Positions 8,074 to 16,227 of a stretch of 64,000 bases of DNA are shown here, in pieces. The notes under the pieces were generated by a model, which saw only the letters and a program-made list of their open reading frames with translations, ran no database searches and was not told the origin of the DNA. The DNA comes from Nocardioides sp. Root140 (GTDB taxonomy: Bacteria > Actinomycetota > Actinomycetes > Propionibacteriales > Nocardioidaceae), in assembly GCF_001426745.1 (NCBI RefSeq), contig NZ_LMFI01000001.1, positions 906,000 through 969,999 of the forward strand, read 5' to 3'. The translations under genes and the position numbers were made by a program. The number at the start of each line of letters is the position of its first letter. The first letter of the stretch is position 1.

Positions 8074-8628
8074 ATGAAGAAGTCGACCAAGGGTTCGATC
8101 GCCGCGGCGGCTGCGGCAGTGTTGTTGCTCGGTGGGGCCGGTTCGCTGGCCTACTGGAGCGACTCGACCCCGTTGAGCGGCGGTGACATCGATTCCGGGG
8201 AGCTCTCGCTGAGCGACGCCACCTGCGACGCAGGATGGGTCTACGGGCCGGGCAATGCCAAGGCCGGCCAGGCCGTGGGCTTGATCGTGCCCGGCGACAC
8301 GATCGTCAAGGACTGCGAGTTCACCATTGCCGCAGCCGGTGACAACCTCACTGCGACGCTCACGACGCCGGACACCGCCGACGTGACCGTGACCAGCACT
8401 CCGGAGCCGACCACGTTGGTGCTCAACGTCGACGCCACCTACGTCGACCAGGACGACGCACCTCTTCCGGTGCAGGTCACCAGTGCGAACGACGGCGACG
8501 TCGTGACCGCGACGCTGGCCGTGGAGTTCCCCTTCGGTGACGTGGCCGCGATCAACGCCAACGACACCCAGAACCTCGCGGCGACTCTCGACGCCATCAC
8601 GGTGACGTTGACCCAGACCGAAGCCTGA
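8074..8628 (+). CDS. SipW-type signal peptide exported protein 1
   Basis: A 184-aa secreted protein with the alternate signal peptide typical of TasA/CalY-like and related exported proteins: basic MKKSTKG start, hydrophobic core and the box AYWSD at residues 26-30, just past which a dedicated SipW-type peptidase cuts. The mature part is rich in Thr, Asp, Ala and Val with beta-strand character and only two cysteines (51 and 81), likely a disulfide. RBS AGGGAG precedes the ATG. It is the first gene of a five-gene operon, and its stop overlaps the start of a signal peptidase gene. It may be a structural subunit of a fibre or surface layer; that is inference. Confidence 0.85.
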   Translation: MKKSTKGSIAAAAAAVLLLGGAGSLAYWSDSTPLSGGDIDSGELSLSDATCDAGWVYGPGNAKAGQAVGLIVPGDTIVKDCEFTIAAAGDNLTATLTTPDTADVTVTSTPEPTTLVLNVDATYVDQDDAPLPVQVTSANDGDVVTATLAVEFPFGDVAAINANDTQNLAATLDAITVTLTQTEA

Positions 8629-9161
8629 TGGTCCGGGGCCCACTCGGGTGGGTCGGCCGGGTCCTCTCCTGGCTGGTGATCCTGAGCGTCGTGGTGATCC
8701 TGGTGGTGGCGGTTCTCATCCCCAGGCTCGGCGGGGCAACGCCGTACACGATCCTGACGGGTTCGATGAAGCCGGACATGCCGCCGGGAACGCTCGTGGT
8801 GGTCAGGCCGGTCGACGAGGACGACGTCCGGGTCGGCTCCGTGATCACCTACCAGCGCGAGTCGGGCAAGGCGACCGTGGTGACGCACCGGGTGGTTGCC
8901 AAGGCGTTCAACAGCGTGGGCGAGATCCAGTTCCAGACGCAGGGCGACGCGAACGACACAGCTGACGAGGAGTGGGTCAGACCGGTCCAGGTCAAGGGCG
9001 AGAAGTGGTACTCGGTGAGATACCTCGGCTACGTGAACAACATGCTGAACGGAAAGGAGAGGCAGATGGCGGTCTACGCCGTTGCTGCATTCCTTCTCGG
9101 GTATGCCGCGTTCATGCTGACCGGTGCCGTGCGCGACCGCCGCAAGGAACGGGCGAGCTGA
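8628..9161 (+). CDS. SipW-type signal peptidase I (S26B)
   Basis: Membrane-bound serine protease of 177 aa in the ER/SipW-type branch of signal peptidase I. The catalytic serine is Ser46 in TGSMKPDMP, and the general base is His87 in VTHRVV in place of the lysine of ordinary LepB enzymes, the defining trait of this branch. An N-terminal membrane helix (residues about 13-31) and a second helix near the C-terminus bracket the outward-facing catalytic domain. It starts by overlap with the preceding substrate gene and ends by TGATG overlap with the next. It presumably processes the AYWSD-type precursors encoded in the same operon. Confidence 0.9.
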   Translation: MVRGPLGWVGRVLSWLVILSVVVILVVAVLIPRLGGATPYTILTGSMKPDMPPGTLVVVRPVDEDDVRVGSVITYQRESGKATVVTHRVVAKAFNSVGEIQFQTQGDANDTADEEWVRPVQVKGEKWYSVRYLGYVNNMLNGKERQMAVYAVAAFLLGYAAFMLTGAVRDRRKERAS

Positions 9162-9808
9162 TGATCAGGTCCCTGGTGGTCGTCACGATGTGTCTACTCA
9201 GCCTCATGCCTTCGTCGGCTCACGCAGCCGACGAGCTCGGCGTCAGCCGGGACGGCCGAACCTGGGCCGACCATCTCGACGGTTCGCTGTTCGACTCGCG
9301 GCTGCTGTGGGTGCCGGGCGACGTGCGCACGGCGGCGTTCTACGTGCGCAACCAGGCAGACGACTCGGGCACGTTGACGATCAGCGTCGAGAGTCGTGAC
9401 CCCGACAGGCTGCTGCGCGACGACGACCTGCGCATCGAGACCCGCGTGGGGGATCAAGGATGGGTCGCCCTCGAGCAGAGGGACGGGGCCTACCGGTGGG
9501 AGCACAGCGCGCTTCCGGCCGGCGACTCCCGCAGGGTGCAGGTGCGGGCCAGCTTCGATCCGGCCTCCGCCAACGACAGCCAGCGTGACCACGTCGGGTT
9601 CCGCTTCATGGTGACCCTGGCGGATGCGGATGCCGGCGCAGGGCCTGGTGACGACGGTGGTGACGGCTTGCCGGGCGCAGGGCTGCCGGACACCGGCGCG
9701 CCCGCTGTGGGCTGGACGCTCGTGGTGGCAGGGATCGCGATCGGCACGGGGCTGGCGCTGATGAAGCGTGGAAGGCGAGGGGAGACAGGTCATGGCACGG
9801 CACGCTGA
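9161..9808 (+). CDS. LPXTG-anchored cell-surface protein
   Basis: A 215-aa secreted protein with a classical signal peptide ending in SSAHA and a complete sortase signal: LPDTG at residues 175-179, a hydrophobic helix, and a basic tail KRGRR. Sortase would cleave between T and G and attach the protein to peptidoglycan. The mature domain has YVRNQADDSGTLTISVE-type beta-sandwich character, like domains in other SipW-linked operons. No sortase gene lies in this window. Its stop lies inside the N-terminus of the next gene (17-base overlap). It could anchor the other exported proteins of this operon to the wall. Confidence 0.85.
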   Translation: MIRSLVVVTMCLLSLMPSSAHAADELGVSRDGRTWADHLDGSLFDSRLLWVPGDVRTAAFYVRNQADDSGTLTISVESRDPDRLLRDDDLRIETRVGDQGWVALEQRDGAYRWEHSALPAGDSRRVQVRASFDPASANDSQRDHVGFRFMVTLADADAGAGPGDDGGDGLPGAGLPDTGAPAVGWTLVVAGIAIGTGLALMKRGRRGETGHGTAR

Positions 9809-10427
9809 GGGCAGGAGGTCGAGGACGCGGGGGGCTTCCGGGAACGGCAAGGTGCGGGCGTTGTTGAGCCTGGGGCTCTTGGTGGGGTTCGGGTCGATCG
9901 GCACGTACGCCTATTGGAGCGACACCGCCGTGGTCTCCGGGGGACCGATCACCTCGGGCGCGATGGACCTGCAGTTCGACACCACCGGTGCCGTCGGCAC
10001 GGGAGCGAACTACGCGAAGACGGCAATCACGTGGAGCAACCTCGCTCCCGGGGAGCGCAAGGCCTTCGACCTCAGCGTCAAGAACGTTGGGAACCCGCCG
10101 TTCACCTACGTCGCGACCGCGACTCGTGGTGTCTCGCCCACCTGGACGTTCTCCGGAACCCCGATCACGGTGCAGGTGTACTCCGGCACGGCCGTCGCGG
10201 ACACCACCTACCCGCAGCAGGACACCTGCACGGGCGCGTCGCTGGGCACTGCCCAGGCCGTCGACGCCACCAACAAGTCGGTCATCACCACCGCACAGGA
10301 GATCGCCGCGGGCGGCACCCAGGGCCTGTGCATCGTCGTGGGCCTCGACCAGGCGGCAGACAACCTCAACCAGGGGAAGACCGGCTCGATCGCGCTGACC
10401 TTCACCGCGAGCCAGAAGACGTCATGA
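9792..10427 (+). CDS. SipW-type signal peptide exported protein 2
   Basis: A 211-aa secreted protein with a basic N-terminus (HAEGRRSRTR), a hydrophobic stretch and the box YAYWSDT around residues 39-45, the same signal type as the first gene of the operon. The mature region is Thr/Ala/Gly-rich with two cysteines (in DTCTG and GLCIV), like the first protein, but otherwise diverged. The ATG at 9792 has a GGGGAGA ribosome binding site seven bases upstream and is preferred over the GTG at 9768. It overlaps both neighbours, so it is co-translated with them. Confidence 0.85.
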   Translation: MARHAEGRRSRTRGASGNGKVRALLSLGLLVGFGSIGTYAYWSDTAVVSGGPITSGAMDLQFDTTGAVGTGANYAKTAITWSNLAPGERKAFDLSVKNVGNPPFTYVATATRGVSPTWTFSGTPITVQVYSGTAVADTTYPQQDTCTGASLGTAQAVDATNKSVITTAQEIAAGGTQGLCIVVGLDQAADNLNQGKTGSIALTFTASQKTS

Positions 10428-11455
10428 GCGCGCGTACGACGTGGGCCGGCCGGTTGCGTGAGAGTGCGCTGTGGCTCGGCGCCGGCCTGGGAGTGCTCTG
10501 CCTCGTGCTGGGTGCACTGGCCCTGGTCCTCGACGTGCGACCGCTGGTCTTCAGGTCCGGGTCGATGTCGCCCGGGATCGAGTCCGGTGCCCTGGCGCTG
10601 GCGCGTGACGTACCCGCGTCGGAGCTCGAGGTCGGTGACGTGGTCAGCGTCATGAGTGGCCGCAACGTGCGCATCACCCACCGCATCGTCTCCATCGACC
10701 GCACCGAGGACGGCACCGTCCTCCACCTGAAGGGCGACGCCAACGCTGCGCCCGACGCCGAGGCGTATCCCGTCGACTCCGCCTACCGGGTCTTCGCCGA
10801 CGTGCCGTGGGCCGGTCACGTCGTCAACGCGGCCAGTACGCCGTGGGGCCTGCTGGTGTGCGGCGGGTTCGTGACGTTCCTGCTGGTCTCGGCGTTCGGC
10901 CGGGGCCGGCGCGAGAAGGACGACGGCGACAGCGACGGCGCAGGGGACGGGGGCGGTACTCGCATCGGTGGTGTGCGCAAGAAACCGCGGAGATCCGTGC
11001 GCAGGGCGACACGAAGGGCCGCGGCTGTGAGCACGACCGGCATGCTCGTCGCCGGGGGAGTCTGCCTGGCCCCGATCAGCACCATGGCGACCTTCTCCGA
11101 CACGGCCGTCGTGACGGGCGGTTCACTCACCGCGTTGACAGTTCCGGCACCGACAGCACCGGTCTGCACCCCAGGGGTCAACGCCACAGTCTCGTGGACC
11201 TCGGCCGGCCCGAACTACAGCTACTACGTGACGGCCACCCGGGTGAGCGATGGAGCCGTCGCCTACTCGGGTTTCCAGACGAGCACCAGCATCACCTTCA
11301 CCACCGGGTTGCTCGGCAATTTGCTCAGCACCAACTTCGTGGCCCGCATCCGTGCCGTGCCCACCGGGACCAACGCGTGGCTCTCCAGCGGCTCGATCAC
11401 CTCGAACTTCCGCACGCGCACCCTCGGTCTCGGTACGGACTGCGGTCACTTCTGA
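10424..11455 (+). CDS. Signal peptidase I (S26B) fused to a SipW-type exported domain
   Basis: A 343-aa two-part protein. Residues 1-160 are a SipW-type signal peptidase: N-terminal membrane helix (about 18-37), catalytic Ser47 in RSGSMSPG, His86 in ITHRIV, second membrane helix (about 140-157). After an acidic linker and a basic patch KKPRRSVRRATRR (186-198) comes a third hydrophobic segment ending in ATFSDTA (222-228), the same box as in the SipW substrates. Residues 240-343 resemble a fibronectin-III-like domain with cysteines at 248 and 340. The open frame is unbroken, so this is a real fusion of protease and putative substrate. It overlaps the previous gene by ATGA and closes the operon. 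Confidence 0.85.
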   Translation: MSARTTWAGRLRESALWLGAGLGVLCLVLGALALVLDVRPLVFRSGSMSPGIESGALALARDVPASELEVGDVVSVMSGRNVRITHRIVSIDRTEDGTVLHLKGDANAAPDAEAYPVDSAYRVFADVPWAGHVVNAASTPWGLLVCGGFVTFLLVSAFGRGRREKDDGDSDGAGDGGGTRIGGVRKKPRRSVRRATRRAAAVSTTGMLVAGGVCLAPISTMATFSDTAVVTGGSLTALTVPAPTAPVCTPGVNATVSWTSAGPNYSYYVTATRVSDGAVAYSGFQTSTSITFTTGLLGNLLSTNFVARIRAVPTGTNAWLSSGSITSNFRTRTLGLGTDCGHF

Positions 11456-11470
11456 TGCGCAGAGGGTCCG

Positions 11471-12481
11471 TCACAGCAGGGCGGAGACGATCTCGGCTGC
11501 ACTCCGTCGCGTGGCCGCCGCATGTCCCGAGCCGGCCCACAGGGCCATCGCCTGTGGGTCGCCGGCCGACGCGGCCGCCGTACGGATCGGTTTCGTGAGG
11601 TGGTGCACGTTCGGGTACGCCGAGGGGGCGTGGCCGTCGTGGGCGCGGACGAAGTCGTTGACCAGCGCCCGCGCGAAACGACCACTGAATGCGCGGGTGA
11701 CCGTGGCCGAGGTGAAGGCGCCGGACGTCAACGCGTCCTGGTGCGCGGCCGGTGCCTTGCTCTCCTCCGCGGCGAGGAACAGCGTGCCCACGGCGACGGA
11801 CTCGGCGCCGGCATCGAGGAGTGCGCGCACGGCGGCCGGTCCGTCGACGCCACCGGCCGCGATCACGGGCAGGCCCGACGCATCGACCGCCGCAGCGGTG
11901 ACCTCGAGGGCGGACATTTCGTTGGGCCGGTCGGAGAGGTGCCACGTGCCGCGGTGACCGCCCGCCTCGCACCCCTGCGCGACCACGAAGTCGGCGCCCA
12001 GCCCGGTCGCCTGCTGCGCCTCGTGGGCCGAGGTGACGGTGAACCCGACCGTCGTGCCGACCTCCTGCAACCGGAAGACAGTGGCGGGCGGAACGGGCCC
12101 GAACGTGAAGGTGACGACGTCGACCGGGTGGGCGACCAGCCACGCGACCTTGCCCTCGAACGTGTCGTCGTCGAACGACGGGTCGCCCGGTGTGACGCCG
12201 TACCTGCCCGCGGTCTCGGCCACCTCGGCCCGGTAGGTGTCCAGGCGGGAGCCGAGCTCCAGCGAGCGGTCGGTCTGCGGCGTGAAGAGGTTGATCGCCA
12301 CCGGCGCGTCGGTGAGTGAGCGGTATGCCGTCACCTCGTCGGCCATCGCGTCGACCGACAGGTAGCCGGCGGCGAGGAAGCCCAGGCCACCTGCCTCGGA
12401 CACGGCTGCCGCGAGGGCCGGTGTGCTGGCGCCGGCCATCGGCGCGCTGATGATCGGGTTCGGTCGCTCGAGGAAGCTCAC
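11471..12481 (-). CDS. Nitronate monooxygenase / 2-nitropropane dioxygenase family
   Basis: FMN-dependent TIM-barrel enzyme of 336 aa that in characterised members oxidises propionate 3-nitronate and other nitronates. Family blocks are PIISAPMAGASTP at the N-terminus, the flavin site GADFVVAQGCEAGGHRG, and PVIAAGGVDGPAAVRALL with AVGTLFLAAEES for phosphate binding. The GTG at 12481 overlaps the stop of the upstream kinase-like gene (GTGA). It converges on the SipW-type operon, leaving only 15 bases between the two stops. Enoyl-reductase FabK-like activity is the main alternative within the family. Confidence 0.9.
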   Translation of the reverse strand: MSFLERPNPIISAPMAGASTPALAAAVSEAGGLGFLAAGYLSVDAMADEVTAYRSLTDAPVAINLFTPQTDRSLELGSRLDTYRAEVAETAGRYGVTPGDPSFDDDTFEGKVAWLVAHPVDVVTFTFGPVPPATVFRLQEVGTTVGFTVTSAHEAQQATGLGADFVVAQGCEAGGHRGTWHLSDRPNEMSALEVTAAAVDASGLPVIAAGGVDGPAAVRALLDAGAESVAVGTLFLAAEESKAPAAHQDALTSGAFTSATVTRAFSGRFARALVNDFVRAHDGHAPSAYPNVHHLTKPIRTAAASAGDPQAMALWAGSGHAAATRRSAAEIVSALL

Positions 12482-13050
12482 CCGATCGAGGTTAGCCCGA
12501 GCAGGTCGATGATCTTCACGGCCGTGTCACTCGGTGACGACCCGACGTTCTCCACGACCGAGTGGGGAAAGTCCAGGGGGAAGTCGCCCTCCGTGTTGAA
12601 CCGGTGCTTCTTGTGCATCTCCTGGTTGTGCGCGGTCGCCCAGTCCACATCGGTCTTGTACCTCTTGTGGCGCAGGCGGTTCTCGGTGCCCTCGCGGGCG
12701 AGGCAGATCTCGAGGGGAGCCACCAGCTCGACGAAGTCGACCCGCTCCCCGGCGTCGACGACCGGCGCGACCAGGTCGGCCACACCGCTGGTGTCCTCGT
12801 CGAGGTCCAGCGCCAGGACCAGTGTGAAGATCAGTCCCGGAAGCCCGGCCACCACCGACTCCTCGATGACGTCCGCACGCAGCTGGCGGGTGAGCCGGTT
12901 GAACGACGGGGTGCCGAAGTCGAAGACGTCGAGCACCGGCTCGATCGACATGTGGTTGTGGAACAGCTTGTAGCCGGTGCGTCGCGCGAGCTCCTGGCCG
13001 ACGGTCATCTTGCCGGCGGCCGGGGGACCGAAGAGTACGACGAGGTGCAT
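12478..13050 (-). CDS. P-loop kinase-like protein
   Basis: A 190-aa soluble protein with a Walker A motif GPPAAGKMT at residues 8-16, the form seen in small shikimate-kinase-like P-loop proteins of unknown substrate. A lid-like region RLRHKRYKTD and a histidine-rich segment HNQEMHKKH follow. It lies upstream of, and overlaps, the nitronate monooxygenase gene, so both are in one minus-strand unit. No specific substrate can be named. It is not the biosynthetic shikimate kinase, which is at 49846. Confidence 0.7.
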   Translation of the reverse strand: MHLVVLFGPPAAGKMTVGQELARRTGYKLFHNHMSIEPVLDVFDFGTPSFNRLTRQLRADVIEESVVAGLPGLIFTLVLALDLDEDTSGVADLVAPVVDAGERVDFVELVAPLEICLAREGTENRLRHKRYKTDVDWATAHNQEMHKKHRFNTEGDFPLDFPHSVVENVGSSPSDTAVKIIDLLGLTSIG

Positions 13051-13099
13051 GGCGCCACGGTGTCAGCAGCCGGTCCGGCGGGCAACGGGATTTACCGGC

Positions 13100-13837
13100 T
13101 CACCAGGGGAGATCGCCCTCCTGCCCGGTGAACGTGCCGGTCGGGCCGTCCGTGCCGATGCTCGCCATCCGTACGACGGGAACTGCCCCCGTCTCGACCG
13201 ACTGCACACCGTTGTGGCCGTTGAGGTCGGTGGCTGTGTAGCCCGGGTCGACGGCGTTGATCTTCAACCAGGGCAGGGACTTGGCGTACATCGTGGTGAT
13301 CATGTTCAGTGCGCTCTTCGACGACGGGTAGACCAGGCCATAGAGGGTCGACTCGAGCCGGCCCGAGTCGGTGGTGACGCCGAACGACCCCATGCCGCTG
13401 GACACGTTGACGATCCGCGGGTTGGCGGAGTCGCGAAGCAGAGGCAGGAACGCGTGCGTCATCCGGACCGGCCCGAGCACGTTCACGCCGAAGACGGGGA
13501 TGAAGTCCGTCGGGACGGTCTCACCCGGTGCGGCCATGGCCCCGGCGATGCCGGCGTTGTTGACCAGGACGTCGAGGCCGCCGTCCTCGGTGATCGTGGC
13601 CACCGCCGCCTCGACCGACTCGTCGGAGGTGACGTCGAGGACCAGCAGTCGTACGTCCCCGAGCGGTGCGAGCTCGGCGACGGCCTTCGCTCCGAGCTCT
13701 TCGTCGCGTGCGCCGAGCCAGACCTGCCAGCCGAGGCCGAGCAGCTGACGCACCGTCTCGAAGCCGATGCCCTTGTTGGCGCCGGTGACCAGCGCCCTTG
13801 TCGTGGTGTGTCCAGATGTGTCGTGTTCAGTGGTCAT
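13100..13837 (-). CDS. Short-chain dehydrogenase/reductase (SDR)
   Basis: NAD(P)-dependent oxidoreductase of 245 aa with every classical SDR landmark: nucleotide-binding TGANKGIG, NNAG, catalytic serine in NVSSGMGS and the active-site YPSSK. DPGYTATDLNG follows, typical of carbonyl-reductase-like members. It diverges from the XRE-type regulator gene at 13931 with 93 bases between the two starts, an arrangement common in actinobacteria where the regulator controls the reductase. The substrate is unknown. Confidence 0.92.
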   Translation of the reverse strand: MTTEHDTSGHTTTRALVTGANKGIGFETVRQLLGLGWQVWLGARDEELGAKAVAELAPLGDVRLLVLDVTSDESVEAAVATITEDGGLDVLVNNAGIAGAMAAPGETVPTDFIPVFGVNVLGPVRMTHAFLPLLRDSANPRIVNVSSGMGSFGVTTDSGRLESTLYGLVYPSSKSALNMITTMYAKSLPWLKINAVDPGYTATDLNGHNGVQSVETGAVPVVRMASIGTDGPTGTFTGQEGDLPW

Positions 13838-13930
13838 GCGGCAACCGTGCGCGCGACGGCGGACGGGCTCCAGTGCCTGACGAGCCTGGGACGCGCAGTC
13901 CTACCTTCACGGGGTGTCTCCCGGACCGTC

Positions 13931-14797
13931 GTGAGCGAGACTGGTCAGGTGAACCGTCCCGAGATCGCCCGGCTGCTCAGACAGGCGCGTTCGCGGATCA
14001 GCCCCGACGACGTGGGCATGCCCTCCGGCGAACGCCGGAGGGTGCCGGGACTGCGACGCGAAGAGGTGGCCGCCCTGGCAGGAGTCAGCGTCGACTACGT
14101 CGTACGCCTCGAGCAGGCACGTGGTCCGCACCCGTCGCCCGGGGTGCTCTCCGCGCTGGCCCGGGCGCTTCGGCTTAACGACGACGCCCGGGCAGAGCTG
14201 TTCGAGCTGGCCGACGTGCGCCTGCCGCGCACGGACACGATCGACCTGCACGTGCGCCCCAGCATCCAGCGCCTGCTCGACCGGCTCAACGACCTGCCGG
14301 TCATCGTGATGAGCGCCAAGGGTGACTTCCTGGCGTGGAACTCCATGGCGTCGGCGCTCCTCGGTGACTGGACCCGGCTGCCCGTGCGAGAGCGCAACAT
14401 CGTGTGGCAGCGGTTCCTGGGCGAGCAGGGACGCGTCGCCAACACCCCGGAGGAGGCGGCGCAGAGTGCCGCACAGTCGGTGGGCAGCCTGCGCGCCGCC
14501 GCCGCGAAGTATCCCCACGACGCCGAGCTGCGCGACCTCATCGACAGGTTGCGTGAGGCCAGTGCCGACTTCCGGCGGCTCTGGACCGAGACCGACGTCG
14601 CCCCCTGGCGCAGCCACACCAAGACGATCCGGCATCCGGAGGTCGGCGACCTCACCCTCGAGTGCGACTCCATGGTGCTGCCCGACACCGACCAGTCGGT
14701 CATCGTGTATTCGGCCGAGCCCGGGTCGGAGGCGGCCGAGAAGCTCGACCTGTTGCGGGTCATCGGCATGCAGTTCTCGGGTCAGTCGCGAGGCTGA
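13931..14797 (+). CDS. XRE-family regulator with MmyB-like ligand domain
   Basis: A 288-aa transcription factor. Residues about 10-70 form the Cro/CI-type helix-turn-helix (VPGLRREEVAALAGVSVDYV, then LEQARGPHPSPGVL), followed by a PAS-like MmyB domain (LPVIVMSAKGDFLAWN onward) that binds fatty acids in studied members. The start is the GTG at 13931; GTG 13949 is also possible. The much longer upstream frame runs antisense to the reductase and is not coding. It is divergent from the reductase gene and likely represses or activates it. It ends 25 bases before pdxT. Confidence 0.9.
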   Translation: MSETGQVNRPEIARLLRQARSRISPDDVGMPSGERRRVPGLRREEVAALAGVSVDYVVRLEQARGPHPSPGVLSALARALRLNDDARAELFELADVRLPRTDTIDLHVRPSIQRLLDRLNDLPVIVMSAKGDFLAWNSMASALLGDWTRLPVRERNIVWQRFLGEQGRVANTPEEAAQSAAQSVGSLRAAAAKYPHDAELRDLIDRLREASADFRRLWTETDVAPWRSHTKTIRHPEVGDLTLECDSMVLPDTDQSVIVYSAEPGSEAAEKLDLLRVIGMQFSGQSRG

Positions 14798-14810
14798 CCC
14801 GACCCACTCC

Positions 14811-14823
14811 TACGATGCGCACA
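14811..14823 (+). promoter_or_regulatory. pdxT -10 element, leaderless
   Basis: TACGAT at 14811-14816 lies six bases before the pdxT ATG and no ribosome binding site is present, so transcription probably starts at the start codon. No good -35 is visible. This gives pdxT its own promoter, apart from pdxS. Confidence 0.45.
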
Positions 14824-15428
14824 TGCCTTTCCCCACCATCGGCGTGTTCGCCCTCCAGGGCGACGTGCGCGAGCACCTGCGCATCCTCTCCGACCTCGGC
14901 GCCGAGGCGATCGCCGTACGCCGACCGGTGGAGCTCGACCGTTGCGACGGGTTCGTCATCCCCGGCGGCGAGTCGACCACGATGTACAAGCTGGCCCGCA
15001 CGTTCGACCTGTTCGAGCCGTTGCAGGAGCGGATCCGTGGCGGCATGCCGACCTTCGGCACCTGCGCCGGCATGATCATGCTGGCCGACCGGGTCGAGGG
15101 CGGCACCGCCGACCAGGAGACCCTGGGCGGCCTCGACATCACCGTGCGTCGCAACGCGTTCGGTCGCCAGGTCGACTCGTTCGAGGGCCAGCTGGAGTTT
15201 GACGGGTTCGCCGACAAGGTGCACGCCGTGTTCATCCGGGCCCCGTGGGTCGAGCAGGTCGGTGAGGACGTCGAGGTCCTTGCCCGCGTCGAGGGCGGTG
15301 AGGCAGCGGGTAGGATCGTCGCCGTTCGCGAACGGAACGTGATGGCGACGTCGTTCCATCCTGAAGTGGGCAAGGACGACCGCATCCACCGCTACTTCGT
15401 GGATCTCGTCACGACGTCACAGCGCTGA
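14823..15428 (+). CDS. pdxT: Pyridoxal 5'-phosphate synthase glutaminase subunit
   Basis: Class I glutaminase of 201 aa that releases ammonia from glutamine and channels it to PdxS for pyridoxal phosphate synthesis. It shows GVFALQGDVREH at the N-terminus, PGGEST, the nucleophile elbow GTCAGMI, and the catalytic His-Glu in FHPEVG. Length and motifs are normal. It sits directly before yebC and ruvC as in other actinobacteria, but is separated from pdxS by the accessory block at 7.4-14.8 kb. Confidence 0.97.
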   Translation: MPFPTIGVFALQGDVREHLRILSDLGAEAIAVRRPVELDRCDGFVIPGGESTTMYKLARTFDLFEPLQERIRGGMPTFGTCAGMIMLADRVEGGTADQETLGGLDITVRRNAFGRQVDSFEGQLEFDGFADKVHAVFIRAPWVEQVGEDVEVLARVEGGEAAGRIVAVRERNVMATSFHPEVGKDDRIHRYFVDLVTTSQR

Positions 15429-15449
15429 AGCAACGGAAGAGGATCTCGC

Positions 15450-16223
15450 ATGTCCGGCCACTCCAAATGGGCGACCACGAAGCACAAGAAGGCCGCCATC
15501 GACGCCAAGCGCGGCAAGCTCTTCGCCAAGCTGATCAAGAACATCGAGATCGCCGCGAAGATGGGTGGCCCCGACCCCTCCGGCAACCCGACCCTCTTCG
15601 ACGCCATCCAGAAGGCGAAGAAGCAGTCGGTGCCGAACAAGAACATCGACTCCGCGGTCAAGCGCGGCGGCGGGCTCGAGGGTGGCGCGGTCGACTACGA
15701 GACCATCATGTACGAGGTCTACGGACCCCAGGGCGTCGCGATCCTGGTGGAGTGCCTCACCGACAACCGCAACCGTGCCGCCATGGAGGTCCGCACCGCG
15801 GTCACCCGCAACGGCGGCACGCTGGCCGACCCGGGCTCCGTCTCGCGGCTCTTCGACCGCAAGGGCGTCGTCGTGGTGCCCAAGGTGCAGGAAGCGCGTG
15901 AGGTCGGCGAGGACGACGTGCTCGAGGCCACCCTCGACGCCGGTGCCGACGACGTGAACGACCTCGGCGAAGCCTTCCAGGTGCTGTCCGAGGCCGGCGA
16001 CGTGGTCGGCGTCCGTACGGCGCTCCAGACCGCGAGCCTCGACTACGACTCGGCGGACGTCGAGTTCGTGGCCAGCCTCGAGATCCCGGTCGACAAGGAC
16101 GCCGCGGTCAAGGTCTTCAAGCTGGTCGACGCCCTGGAGGACCTCGACGACGTGCAGAACGTCTTCAGCAACGTCGACGTCCCCGACTCGGTGCTCGCCG
16201 AGCTCGAAGAGTCCGACGACTGA
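15450..16223 (+). CDS. yebC: YebC/PmpR family regulator / translation factor
   Basis: Conserved 257-aa cytoplasmic protein beginning [15 protein letters not shown]. Members act as DNA-binding regulators in some bacteria, and recent work links the family to ribosome rescue at proline runs. The family blocks [25 protein letters not shown] and [13 protein letters not shown] are all present. A GAAGAGGA ribosome binding site precedes the ATG. Its place between pdxT and ruvC is the classical one and supports orthology. Confidence 0.96.
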   Translation: MSGHSKWATTKHKKAAIDAKRGKLFAKLIKNIEIAAKMGGPDPSGNPTLFDAIQKAKKQSVPNKNIDSAVKRGGGLEGGAVDYETIMYEVYGPQGVAILVECLTDNRNRAAMEVRTAVTRNGGTLADPGSVSRLFDRKGVVVVPKVQEAREVGEDDVLEATLDAGADDVNDLGEAFQVLSEAGDVVGVRTALQTASLDYDSADVEFVASLEIPVDKDAAVKVFKLVDALEDLDDVQNVFSNVDVPDSVLAELEESDD

Positions 16224-16227
16224 TCCC

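Noticed and set aside
8972..9160. Upstream extension of the LPDTG protein frame
   Set aside because: It overlaps the signal peptidase gene in another frame. The signal peptide begins at the ATG at 9161 directly after the peptidase stop.
12977..13930. Upstream extension of the XRE regulator frame
   Set aside because: It is antisense to the short-chain dehydrogenase gene. The helix-turn-helix starts only after 13931.
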